This document shows, piece by piece, positions 9,604 through 18,708 of a stretch of DNA of 64,000 nt. The position numbers and the translations under genes were made by a program. Source of the stretch: Streptomyces mobaraensis NBRC 13819 = DSM 40847. GTDB lineage: Bacteria; Actinomycetota; Actinomycetes; Streptomycetales; Streptomycetaceae. The first letter of the stretch is position 1, and every line of letters begins with the position of its first letter. The notes under the pieces were generated by a model. That model was not told where the DNA came from, did not search any database, and worked only from the letters and a program-made list of their open reading frames with translations. Where the stretch lies: assembly GCF_017916255.1 (NCBI RefSeq), contig NZ_CP072827.1:1488001-1552000 (forward strand), read 5' to 3'.

Positions 9604-9644
9604 CGCGGAAGCCGTCCCCGAGTTCGCCGGGGACGGCTTCCGCG
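9604..9644. terminator. Perfect 16-bp hairpin terminator
   Basis: CGCGGAAGCCGTCCCC (9604-9619) pairs perfectly with its reverse complement at 9629-9644 around a 9-nt loop. It lies 17 bp past the stop of trmI on the minus strand and upstream of the secreted-protein gene. It has no T-run, as is usual for GC-rich actinobacterial terminators. Confidence 0.8.
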
Positions 9645-9660
9645 CTGGTGGGAGAAAGGC

Positions 9661-10560
9661 TCAGCCTTCGGCAGTCTGACCGCCGGGACCCGTGTAGTCC
9701 TCGCCGTACGCGCCCTTCGCCGGGCGGCGGCGGCGCATCGGCGGCTCCACGCCGTCCGCGAGACGGCGGGCCGTGAGGAGGAAGCCGGTGTGCCCGATCA
9801 TGCGGTGGTCGGGACGGACGGCCAGGCCCTCGACGTGCCAGGTGCGGACCATGGTCTCCCAGGCCGACGGCTCGGCGAAGCAGCCGATCTCGCGGATGGA
9901 CTCGACGGTCCGCGCGAGCTGGGTGGTGGTCGCCACGTAGCAGCAGAGGATGCCGCCGGGGACGAGCGCCTTGCGGACGGCCTCCAGGCACTCCCAGGGG
10001 GCGAGCATGTCCAGGATGACGCGGTCGACGTCGGTGTCGGACAGGTTGTCCTGGAGGTCGCCGACGGTGAGCTGCCAGGCCGGGTGCGGACCGCCGAAGT
10101 AGCGCTCCACGTTCTTCGTGGCGATCTCGGCGAAGTCGGCGCGGCGCTCGTAGGAGTGCAGCATGCCCTGGTCGCCGATGGCGCGCAGCAGGAAGCTGCT
10201 CAGCGAGCCGGAGCCGACGCCGGCCTCCACGACGCGGGCGCCGGGGAAGATGTCGGCCATCGCCAGGATCTGCCCCGCGTCCTTGGGGTAGACCACGGCG
10301 GCTCCGCGCGGCATGGACAGGACGTAGTCGGGGAGCAGGGGGCGCAGCGCGAGGTAGGCGACGTTTCCCGTGGTACGGACAACACTGCCCTCGGGAGCAC
10401 CGATCAGCTCGTCGTGCGGGAAGGCACCCTTGTGGGTGTGGAACTGCTTCCCGGCTTCGAGCGTGAAGGTGTAGTGGCGTCCCTTGGGGTCGGTGAGCTG
10501 GACCTGGTCCCCGACCTGGAAGGGCCCGCGACGGCGGGCGGCACCGGTCGGTTCGGACAT
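9661..10560 (-). CDS. trmI: tRNA (adenine-58-N1)-methyltransferase TrmI
   Basis: SAM-dependent enzyme that methylates A58 in the T-loop of tRNAs, stabilising their fold. The 299-aa protein has an N-terminal small beta domain (FQVGDQVQLTDPKGRHYTFT) and a Rossmann methyltransferase domain with SAM motif I VVEAGVGSGSLS (about 110-121). It then has ILDMLAPWECLEAV in the motif IV region of the TrmI/Trm61 family. The basic C-terminal tail (MRRRRPAKGAYGEDYTG) is usual in actinobacterial members. It lies 83 bp downstream of the site-2 protease gene on the same strand. Confidence 0.93.
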   Translation of the reverse strand: MSEPTGAARRRGPFQVGDQVQLTDPKGRHYTFTLEAGKQFHTHKGAFPHDELIGAPEGSVVRTTGNVAYLALRPLLPDYVLSMPRGAAVVYPKDAGQILAMADIFPGARVVEAGVGSGSLSSFLLRAIGDQGMLHSYERRADFAEIATKNVERYFGGPHPAWQLTVGDLQDNLSDTDVDRVILDMLAPWECLEAVRKALVPGGILCCYVATTTQLARTVESIREIGCFAEPSAWETMVRTWHVEGLAVRPDHRMIGHTGFLLTARRLADGVEPPMRRRRPAKGAYGEDYTGPGGQTAEG

Positions 10561-10643
10561 GTGACCAGCCTACCGGGCGCGGAGCGGGACCGGGACCACG
10601 GGCCGGGGCCCTCTCCTGGGCCGGGCCTCGGGGGGCCGGGGTC

Positions 10644-11921
10644 TCAGGGGGCCGGGGTGCGGGCCATGGCGGCGACGAAGGCCCGTTCGACGTCCGCGGT
10701 GGAGAGGACGCCGTAGACCTCGCCGGTCTCCTCGACGACCAGGTACTCGGTGGCGGGCGTCTGCCGCAGGGCCTCCAGCAGGTCCTCGCCGGAGAGCTCG
10801 GCCGAGATCCGCATGCCGTCCTGGATGTCCTGGGCGAGGGTGTCCACCGTGACCCAGGGCCGGCGGTGGACGGGGATGCCGACGATGGCGGACTCGCGGA
10901 CCAGCGCGGTGGGGGCGCCGGCCGCGTCGACGACGACCAGGGCGCGGGCGCCCTCCTCGTTGGCCCTGCGCAGCGCCTCGGAGAGCGGCGTGGTGGGGGC
11001 GACGGGCACGGCGCGCCGGGTGAGGGTGCGGGCGCGCAGGCCGGGGAGGCGCTCGCGGAGGCGGGCCATGCGGAGGCTGTTCCCGGCGCCCGTCCAGATG
11101 ATCGCGGCGAGGATGGCGGCGAGCAGGGCGTCGGTGAGGGAGTCGACGCCGCCGAAGTCGTCGGCGCGGTACGCCTGGGTGAGCAGCGGGAGGCCGACGA
11201 GGACGCTGACGGCGAGCGCGCGGCCGACCCAGGCGGCGGCGACGGTGCCGGCCATGGGCCGGCCGGTGATCTTCCAGACGACGGCGCGGAGCATCCGTCC
11301 GCCGTCCAGGGGGAGACCGGGCAGCAGGTTGAAGACGGCCACCAGGAGGTTGGAGACCATGAGCCCGGCGAGCAGCACGCCGGGGACGGTGTCGGGCTCC
11401 ACGGCCTGCATGCCGACCCAGAAGACACCGGCCAGCACCAGGGAGAGCAGCGGGCCGACGAAGGCGAGGACGAACTCCCGGCCGGGGGTCTCGCTCTCCT
11501 TCTCGATCTCGGAGACGCCGCCGAAGAACTGCAGCTGGATGCGCCGGACGGGGAGGCGGAAGCGGAGGGCGGCGACCGTGTGGGCCAGTTCGTGGACCAG
11601 GACGGAGGCGTAGAAGGCGACGGCGAAGAAGAGGGAGACCAGGTAGCGGGCCCGGCCGAGTTCGGGCAGGACGCGGTCGAGCTGGCCGCCGAAGACCCAG
11701 GTGATGAGGGCGGCGACCAGGAACCAGCTGGGGGCGACGTAGACCGGGACGCCGAACGGGCGGCCCATGAGGATCCCGCCGCCGCTCTCGCGCGGACGCC
11801 GCGGTCCGGGGCCGTGCTCTCCCGGGCCTCCCGGGCCTCCGGGTTCCCTGGGGTCTCCGGGCTGTCCGGCCTGGTGGTCGGCGCCCCCGCTGCCGGACCC
11901 GCCCTGCCCGCTGTTCTCCAC
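10644..11921 (-). CDS. Site-2-type intramembrane metalloprotease with CBS domains
   Basis: M50-family membrane protease, likely cutting membrane-embedded regulators such as anti-sigma factors. GTG 11921 is chosen because GAGGGG lies 5-6 nt upstream; the 425-aa product begins with a Gly/Pro/Ser-rich cytosolic stretch of about 50 residues. Zinc ligands are in VLVHELAHTVA (His110, Glu111, His114), with the distal Asp206 in NLLPGLPLDGGRM. About six hydrophobic segments precede a C-terminal pair of CBS domains (about 295-420), which usually bind adenosyl ligands. It is divergent from a RecB-like nuclease gene. The substrate is unknown. Confidence 0.92.
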   Translation of the reverse strand: MENSGQGGSGSGGADHQAGQPGDPREPGGPGGPGEHGPGPRRPRESGGGILMGRPFGVPVYVAPSWFLVAALITWVFGGQLDRVLPELGRARYLVSLFFAVAFYASVLVHELAHTVAALRFRLPVRRIQLQFFGGVSEIEKESETPGREFVLAFVGPLLSLVLAGVFWVGMQAVEPDTVPGVLLAGLMVSNLLVAVFNLLPGLPLDGGRMLRAVVWKITGRPMAGTVAAAWVGRALAVSVLVGLPLLTQAYRADDFGGVDSLTDALLAAILAAIIWTGAGNSLRMARLRERLPGLRARTLTRRAVPVAPTTPLSEALRRANEEGARALVVVDAAGAPTALVRESAIVGIPVHRRPWVTVDTLAQDIQDGMRISAELSGEDLLEALRQTPATEYLVVEETGEVYGVLSTADVERAFVAAMARTPAP

Positions 11922-12051
11922 GGTTTCCCCTCGTCGGTGCTGCTCCCGCACCCGCCCGGTGCGCGCGCCCTGCCACGATCATGCACGCGCGGAAGCTCTG
12001 CCGTCGATGGTATGCCGCGGAATGTCCGTGGGGGGCCGTAGGGTCTCTGCC

Positions 12052-13029
<978 letters not shown>

Positions 13030-13087
13030 CGGGCGCGCCCGGGATGGACTCAGGCAAAATGGCCCCGGTCTACCGAAGGAGTTCCCT

Positions 13088-13759
13088 GTGGCGATCCGTG
13101 TCCTGCTCGTCGACGACCAGCCCCTGCTGCGCACGGGCTTCCGCATGATCCTCGAAGCCGAGCAGGACATCGCGGTGGTCGGGGAGGCCGGTGACGGCCT
13201 GCAGGCGCTGGAGCAGGTCCGGGCGCTCCAGCCGGACGTGGTGCTGATGGACATCCGGATGCCCCGGATGGACGGGGTCGAGGCGACCCGGCAGATCACC
13301 GGCCCGGACCGGAACGGTCCGGCGAAGGTGCTGGTGCTCACCACGTTCGACCTGGACGAGTACGTGGTGGAGGCGCTGCGCGCGGGGGCCAGCGGCTTCC
13401 TGCTGAAGGACGCCCCGGCCCATGAGCTGGTGCAGGCGATCCGGGTGGTGGCGGGCGGCGAGGCGATGCTGGCGCCGAGCATCACCCGCCGGCTGCTGGA
13501 CAAGTACGCCGGGCACCTGCCGTCGGGCGAGGAGCCGCTGCCGGACACGCTGAGCACGCTGACCGACCGTGAGGTGGAGGTGCTCAAGCTGGTGGCCCGC
13601 GGTCTGTCGAACGCGGAGATCGCGGCGGACCTGTTCGTCAGCGAGACGACGGTCAAGACGCATGTCGGCCATGTGCTCACCAAGCTGGGGCTGCGCGACC
13701 GGGTGCAGGCGGCGGTCTACGCGTACGAGAGCGGGCTGGTGCGGCCGGGCGCGCAGTAG
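13088..13759 (+). CDS. NarL/LuxR-type response regulator, orphan
   Basis: Two-component response regulator of 223 aa. The receiver domain has the acidic pair in LLVDDQP, the phospho-acceptor Asp55 in VLMDIRMPR, the Thr in VLVLTTFD and Lys in FLLKDAP. The C-terminal LuxR-type helix-turn-helix spans about residues 155-215 (LTDREVEVLKLVARGLSNAE). GTG 13088 follows GAAGGAG. No histidine kinase gene is adjacent, so the cognate kinase must be elsewhere. It is separated from the RecB-like gene by 58 bp and ends before a strong bidirectional hairpin. Confidence 0.93.
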   Translation: MAIRVLLVDDQPLLRTGFRMILEAEQDIAVVGEAGDGLQALEQVRALQPDVVLMDIRMPRMDGVEATRQITGPDRNGPAKVLVLTTFDLDEYVVEALRAGASGFLLKDAPAHELVQAIRVVAGGEAMLAPSITRRLLDKYAGHLPSGEEPLPDTLSTLTDREVEVLKLVARGLSNAEIAADLFVSETTVKTHVGHVLTKLGLRDRVQAAVYAYESGLVRPGAQ

Positions 13760-13790
13760 CCGCGGCGCGAGACGAGGAGGAGCAACGCCG

Positions 13791-13822
13791 AAGGGCCCGC
13801 CGGATCGTTCCGGCGGGCCCTT
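13791..13822. terminator. Bidirectional hairpin terminator
   Basis: AAGGGCCCGCCGGA (13791-13804) pairs with TCCGGCGGGCCCTT (13809-13822) around a TCGT loop. It separates the convergent response regulator and the first peptide-binding protein gene, whose stop is 17 bp away. Confidence 0.88.
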
Positions 13823-13838
13823 GGTGTCTCGCCCGGTG

Positions 13839-15434
13839 TCAGCCCTTGTCGGACTTGGCGATCTCCCAGAAGCGGAAGACGGTGGAGGCGTCCAGGGTCC
13901 ACTGGAGGCCGGTGATCCGGTCGTTGGCGACGGCGTACTGCTTGCCCTGCCAGAGCGGCAGCACCGGGACGTCCTGGGCGACGGTCGACTGGAGCTTGGC
14001 GAAGTCGCCGACGGTCGCGGTGCGGCTGCCCTGGGCGGCGGTGGCCGGGAGGATCCGGTCGGCTATCTCCTTGGACTCGTAGTGGTTGGCGAGTTCGTTG
14101 TCCTCGCCGAAGAAGGGCGCGGTGAAGTTGTCCGGGTCCGGGTAGTCGGGCACCCAGCCCTTCACGTAGACCGCGTACTTGCCGGCCTCGATGCCCTTCT
14201 CGTACTCGGGGAAGGGCGCGGTGCGCACGTCCGCGTCGAACAGGCCGCTGGCGTTGAGCTGCTTGGCGATGGCGTTGAGCTCCGGGACGGTGCCGGGGCC
14301 GTAGCGGATCGGCGTGCCCCAGAGGGTCAGCTTGACCTTGCCCTTGATGCCGGCGGAGACCAGCGCCTCCTTGGCCTTCTCGGGCTGCGGACGGTCGCCG
14401 TAGAGGTCGAAGAACGGCGTCCGGTGGCCGGTGATGCCGCTCGGGACGACGGAGTACAGCGGTTCGGCGGTGCGCTTGTAGACGTCGCGGACGAGGGCGC
14501 TGCGGTCGACGAGGTAGGCGACGGCGCGGCGGACGGCGAGCTTGCCGGTCACCGTGTCCTTGGTGTTGAACACCAGGTGCTGGACCTCGGCGCTGGTGCC
14601 CTGGACGACCTTGAGGCCCTTGCCGGCGGTGGCGGCGGCCTCCAGGGACGAGATGTCCTCGGTGGCCAGGCCACGGTAGGCGAGGTCGACGTCGCCCTTC
14701 TGCAGGGCGGTCTTCAGGGCGTCCTGCTCGCCGTGGAAGAACTTGAGGGTCATGCCCTTGTTCTGGACGGTCGCGGGGCCCTTGTAGTCGCCGTTGACCT
14801 TGAAGACGGCCTTGTCCTTGCCGTAGGAGTCCAGCGTGTAGACGCCCGAGCCGACGGCCTTGCCGTCGGTCCTGAGCTTGTCCATCGCGTACTCCTGGTG
14901 GTCCACGATGGAACCGGCGCCGGAGGCGATCTTCAGCGGGAAGGTGGCGTCCGGCCGCTTCAGCTTGAAGACGACGGTCTTCTTGTCCGGCGTCTTGATG
15001 TCCTTGATCGTGGACAGCATGGCCGACGCGGGACCGGACTTGTCGTTGATCTTCAGGGTGCGCCGGAAGGAGTAGGCGACGTCCTCGGAGGTGAGGTCGT
15101 GCCCGTTGCTGAACTTCAGGCCGCTGTTGAGCGTGCACTCGTAGACGGTGCTCGCCTGGTCCTTGAAGCCGCACTTGCGGGCGGCGTCGGGCTGCGGCAC
15201 GTTGCTGCCCTTGGGGAAGCTCAGCAGCGACTGGAAGACGTTGTTGAACAGGATCCAGGAACCGGGGTCGTAACCCGCGGCCGGGTCCACCGAGACGACC
15301 TCGTCGGACATCCCCATGACCACCGACTCACCGGTGCCCGCCGCCTTGCCGTCCTCCGAACCGCACCCGCTCAGCAGGGCGGCGGCGAGCCCCGCACCGA
15401 GCGGGGCGGCAAGCCACTGGTCACGTTTCCTCAC
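13839..15434 (-). CDS. Oligopeptide-type ABC substrate-binding lipoprotein 1
   Basis: Extracytoplasmic solute-binding protein of family 5 (peptide/nickel/oligopeptide type), 531 aa. The N-terminus is a lipoprotein signal: VRKRDQ, a hydrophobic stretch and the lipobox LLSGC. Family landmarks include GLKFSNGHDLTSEDVAYSFR and the C-terminal DVPVLPLWQGKQYAVAND. GTG 15434 has GAGGAA 8 nt upstream; an in-frame GTG at 15449 is an alternative. No permease or ATPase genes adjoin it. It lies 147 bp downstream of a paralogue with the same layout, a tandem duplication of solo binding proteins. The ligand is unknown. Confidence 0.9.
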   Translation of the reverse strand: MRKRDQWLAAPLGAGLAAALLSGCGSEDGKAAGTGESVVMGMSDEVVSVDPAAGYDPGSWILFNNVFQSLLSFPKGSNVPQPDAARKCGFKDQASTVYECTLNSGLKFSNGHDLTSEDVAYSFRRTLKINDKSGPASAMLSTIKDIKTPDKKTVVFKLKRPDATFPLKIASGAGSIVDHQEYAMDKLRTDGKAVGSGVYTLDSYGKDKAVFKVNGDYKGPATVQNKGMTLKFFHGEQDALKTALQKGDVDLAYRGLATEDISSLEAAATAGKGLKVVQGTSAEVQHLVFNTKDTVTGKLAVRRAVAYLVDRSALVRDVYKRTAEPLYSVVPSGITGHRTPFFDLYGDRPQPEKAKEALVSAGIKGKVKLTLWGTPIRYGPGTVPELNAIAKQLNASGLFDADVRTAPFPEYEKGIEAGKYAVYVKGWVPDYPDPDNFTAPFFGEDNELANHYESKEIADRILPATAAQGSRTATVGDFAKLQSTVAQDVPVLPLWQGKQYAVANDRITGLQWTLDASTVFRFWEIAKSDKG

Positions 15435-15580
15435 GTGCACGTTCCTCACAGTTCCAAGTGGAGGGGGCGGGCACGGGCCCGCCCCTCAAGGCCGTTCTGT
15501 GGAGCTTGTTGTACAGGTGGAGCGTTGTGTTGCAAAAGGGGTGTTCTCATCACGGCCGGGTGTCATCGCCGTGTTGTGCG

Positions 15581-17179
15581 TCACTTGCCGCGGGCGAGTT
15601 CCCAGGGCTGCAGCTCGGAGGCGGCGTTGAGCGCCCACTCCGCGCCGGTGAGGCCGTTCCGGATCGCCACGTACTGCTTGCCCTGCCACAGGGGCAGCAC
15701 CGGCACCTCGTCCGCGACGATGTCCTGGGCCTGCTGGAAGAGCTTGGCCGCCGAGTCGCGCTGGGCGGTCTGCCGGGTCCGCGGGATCAGGTCGTTGATC
15801 TTGGCGTTCTGGTAGCGGGACCGGAGGAAGTTGTCCTTGCCGAAGAACGGGGCGATGAAGTTGTCCGGGTCCGGGAAGTCGGGGAACCAGCCCATGCCGT
15901 AGACCGCGTACTGGCCCTTGGCCGCGTTGGGGCGGAACTCCGACCACTTCACGTCCTGGAGCTTGACGTCGAACAGGCCGCTGCCGTTGAGCTGCTTCTG
16001 GAACGTCTTGTACGCCCGCGCGCTGGCCTCGCCGTAGTGGTCGGAGGAGTAGGCGAGGGTGAACCGCACCGGGGTGCTGATGCCGGCGCCCTTCAGCAGG
16101 GCGCGGGCCTTGTCGGCGCTGGGGTTGCCGTACTCGTTGGAGAACGAGTTCTGGTGGCCCGGGATACCGCTGGGCACCAGCGAGTACAGGGCGTCGCTGG
16201 TCCGGTCGTAGCCCTCGCGGGCCAGCGCCTGACGGTCCACCAGCTGGGCCATGGCCTGCCGGACGGCCTTGGGCTTCACGGCCGGGTCGTCGGTGTTGAA
16301 GGCCAGGTAGCCGATCTCCGAGCCGGCCGACTCCAGCAGCCGGACGTCCTGGCCGGTGGTGTCGCGCAGCCGGCCGATCTGCTCGGGCGACAGGGTGCGG
16401 TTCGCCAGGTCGACGTCGCCGCCCTTGAGGGCGTTCTCCAGCGTCTTGGCGTCGTCGTAGAAGCGCATCTCGACCTTGTCGTTCTGCACGTTGACCGAAC
16501 CCTGGTAGTCCGGGTTCTTGGAGAGCACGACCTTGACCGCGCGGCCGTCCTTCTCCTCGGTGTCCAGGGTGTACGGACCCGAGCCGACGACCTTGAAGCC
16601 GTCGCCCATCAGCTTGTTCTTGGGGTACGACCGGCTGTCGACGATGGCCGCGGCCGGGGTGGCGAGCTTCTGCGGGAACGTCGCGTCGGGCGTCTTCAGC
16701 TGGAAGACGACCTCGCGGTCGTTCGGGGTCTCGACCCGGTCGATGTTGCTCAGCAGCGAGACCGGACCGTTCTCGAAGTTGATCGTGCGGGCGCGCTCGA
16801 TGGAGAACTTGACGTCCTTGACGGTCATCTCGTGACCGTTGCTGAACTTGAGCCCGCTGCGCAGGGTGCAGCGGTACTGCTCGTTGCGGCGGTCGCTGAA
16901 CGTGCACTTGGAGGCGGCGTCCGGCACCGGGTCCGAGCCGGAGCGGGGCAGCCGGAGCAGCGTCTGGAAGGCGCTGTGCAGCACGTTCCAGACGCCGACG
17001 TCGTACGCGGCGGCGGGGTCGAAGGGGGCCGGAGCGTCGGTCGTCTGCTCGAACCGGTCGGTGGTGCCGACGACGATGGCGCCCTTGCCCTTGCCCGCTC
17101 CGTCGCCCCCACCACAGGCGACGAGCACGGGGGCCAGCAGGCCCACCACGGTCGGCAGCACCAACGTCTTGCGGTTCAT
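15581..17179 (-). CDS. Oligopeptide-type ABC substrate-binding lipoprotein 2
   Basis: Family 5 solute-binding lipoprotein of 532 aa. It starts at ATG 17179 as MNRKTLVLPTVVGLLAP and has the lipobox LVACGG. The same core segments as its neighbour are present (RSGLKFSNGHEMTVKDVKFS; VPVLPLWQGKQYVAIRNGLT; GWFPDFPDPDNFIAPFFGKD). The longer open frame upstream to 17491 has no family similarity. GGGAGAA lies about 12 nt before the start. With the downstream copy it forms a pair lacking transporter partners, so it must use permeases encoded elsewhere or act as a sensor-type binding protein. Confidence 0.9.
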   Translation of the reverse strand: MNRKTLVLPTVVGLLAPVLVACGGGDGAGKGKGAIVVGTTDRFEQTTDAPAPFDPAAAYDVGVWNVLHSAFQTLLRLPRSGSDPVPDAASKCTFSDRRNEQYRCTLRSGLKFSNGHEMTVKDVKFSIERARTINFENGPVSLLSNIDRVETPNDREVVFQLKTPDATFPQKLATPAAAIVDSRSYPKNKLMGDGFKVVGSGPYTLDTEEKDGRAVKVVLSKNPDYQGSVNVQNDKVEMRFYDDAKTLENALKGGDVDLANRTLSPEQIGRLRDTTGQDVRLLESAGSEIGYLAFNTDDPAVKPKAVRQAMAQLVDRQALAREGYDRTSDALYSLVPSGIPGHQNSFSNEYGNPSADKARALLKGAGISTPVRFTLAYSSDHYGEASARAYKTFQKQLNGSGLFDVKLQDVKWSEFRPNAAKGQYAVYGMGWFPDFPDPDNFIAPFFGKDNFLRSRYQNAKINDLIPRTRQTAQRDSAAKLFQQAQDIVADEVPVLPLWQGKQYVAIRNGLTGAEWALNAASELQPWELARGK

Positions 17180-17633
17180 TGTCCGGTGTTCTCCCTGTGG
17201 TGCGAACGGCGCCCGGGACTCCGTACGGATGCGTTGCTGCACGGGCCCCACGGGGTGCCGTGAAGTACTCGCCAAGAGATTAGTGGCGGCGCCGAGGGGA
17301 CCGGAACGCGGTCTCTCTGATGCGATATCACGCGGCGATAACGGCGGCGGGTTGACGGATATCCCGGCAGGGGAACGATTCGCGCACCAGCGAACCAATC
17401 GGGACACAAGGGTGCACCCAGCCCGTCGACAAAGCGTCAGAACGGCGCAGAATCGACGTCGCGATAGCCCCGGGCCGGTGACGAAGGTCACTCCTTAAAT
17501 GACCTTGCACCTCTTGGCTTTTACCGTCGCTTTGATCACGGAAAACGACGGGACCGGCGCTCAGAGTTTCTTGAGCATTCCACCGTCAACGCTCGGTGTA
17601 CGCGCCAAACACCTGTCGTGACCGGCCGTTCCC
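17180..17633. other. Gene-free promoter region upstream of binding-protein gene 2
   Basis: This stretch of 454 bp has no supported gene. Its part near 17490-17540 is AT-richer than the flanks (ACTCCTTAAATGACC and CTTTTACCGTCGCTTTG), so it probably holds the promoter of the minus-strand binding-protein gene at 17179. No perfect operator was seen. Confidence 0.4.
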
Positions 17634-18335
17634 TCAAGATCCGACCAGGCTCCGCAGAAAACGGAGATCGACTTCTTCGAGGGAGCGGACGACCGTCCGG
17701 CCGGCCGCGGACGGGATCGCCCCCACCGAGGGCACCGCCACCACCCGGCAGCCCGCCGCCTCGGCCGCCGTCACCCCCGTCATGGTGTCCTCGACCACCG
17801 CGCAGCGCTCCGGGGCGACCCCGAGTCTCGCGGCGGCCGTCAGGTACGGGTCGGGGTGCGGCTTGGTGCGCTCCAGCTCGTCCCCCGCGACGGTCAGCGT
17901 GAAGTGCTCCGGACCCAGGGTGCGCAGCACCCGGTCGATGATGTGCCGGTGCGACGCGGAGACCAGCGCGGTCGGCACGTCGTGCGCCGCCAGCTCGGTC
18001 AGCAGGCGCTTGGCGCCCGGCATGAGGGGGACGCCGGAGCCGATCATCTCCGCGAAGCGGGAGTTCAGGAGGGCGGTCAGCTCGGCGAGGGCGATCTTGG
18101 CGCCCGTCGCCTTGATCAGGAACGCGGCGCTGCGGGTCATCGGGCCGCCGACGACGATCTCGCGGTACTCCTCCAGGAGCTGGTGGCCCAGCTCGGCGAA
18201 GACCGCGACTTCCACCTCCCACCAGAAGCCCTCGGTGTCGACCAGGGTGCCGTCCATGTCGAGGAGGACGGCTTGCAGGGCGTTGCCGCCGCCCTTGGCG
18301 GTCCTGGTCGCGACCGTGGGAATGCCGCTCGTCAT
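17634..18335 (-). CDS. HAD-superfamily phosphatase
   Basis: Haloacid-dehalogenase-type hydrolase of 233 aa, of the beta-phosphoglucomutase/phosphoglycolate-phosphatase subgroup. Motif I is VLLDMDGTLVDTEG with nucleophile Asp26 and acid/base Asp28. Motif II is ALVSASH, motif III is a Lys in ERTKPHPDPYL, and motif IV is VVEDTMTGVTAAEAAG. A helical cap domain lies between residues 40 and 105. It is on the same strand as metH but separated from it by a repeat element and a hairpin. The substrate is probably a small phosphorylated metabolite. Confidence 0.93.
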   Translation of the reverse strand: MTSGIPTVATRTAKGGGNALQAVLLDMDGTLVDTEGFWWEVEVAVFAELGHQLLEEYREIVVGGPMTRSAAFLIKATGAKIALAELTALLNSRFAEMIGSGVPLMPGAKRLLTELAAHDVPTALVSASHRHIIDRVLRTLGPEHFTLTVAGDELERTKPHPDPYLTAAARLGVAPERCAVVEDTMTGVTAAEAAGCRVVAVPSVGAIPSAAGRTVVRSLEEVDLRFLRSLVGS

Positions 18336-18357
18336 CCGCGCACCTCCAGAGGGGACG

Positions 18358-18403
18358 AGAAGGCCGGCCCGCCTTGCCCTCGCGGGCGGCGGACCGGCCT
18401 TCT
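18358..18403. terminator. Hairpin upstream of the HAD phosphatase gene
   Basis: AGAAGGCCGG (18358-18367) pairs with CCGGCCTTCT (18394-18403), with an inner CCCGC/GCGGG stem. It lies between metH and the HAD gene, so it may end metH transcripts or attenuate the downstream gene. Confidence 0.6.
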
Positions 18404-18463
18404 TCTACCGGACGACAAGTCTACGGCCGGGCGCGCCGGAGCGCTCCTTCGTTTTCGGGCGGG

Positions 18464-18688
18464 GGGGTGCCCCGGTCCCGCCCTTTCACCGCTTCTTGCG
18501 GGGGCGAGCCCCCGCACCCCCTGAAACCGCGCTCCGCGCGGTTGTCCTCAAACGCCGGACGGGCTGGATGTCGCGCCCGGGCGCACGATTCAGCCCGTCC
18601 GGCGTTTGAGGACGAGCGGCGAAGCCGCGAAAAGGGGGTCTGGGGCGCAGCCCCAGGAAACGGCGAAGGGGCGGGACCGGGGCACCCC
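18464..18688. repeat. Intergenic imperfect inverted-repeat element, copy B
   Basis: A roughly 225-bp element of the same family as 2224-2428. Outer ends GGGGTGCCCC and GGGGCACCCC pair; the centre pairs CAAACGCCGGACGGGCTG with its reverse complement, and a 20-bp loop differs from copy A. Sub-hairpins (GCGGGGGCGAGCCCCCGC, CTGGGGCGCAGCCCCAG) are shared with A. It lies just after metH. Confidence 0.85.
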
Positions 18689-18708
18689 AACCCCCACAGA
18701 GCCCCGCG

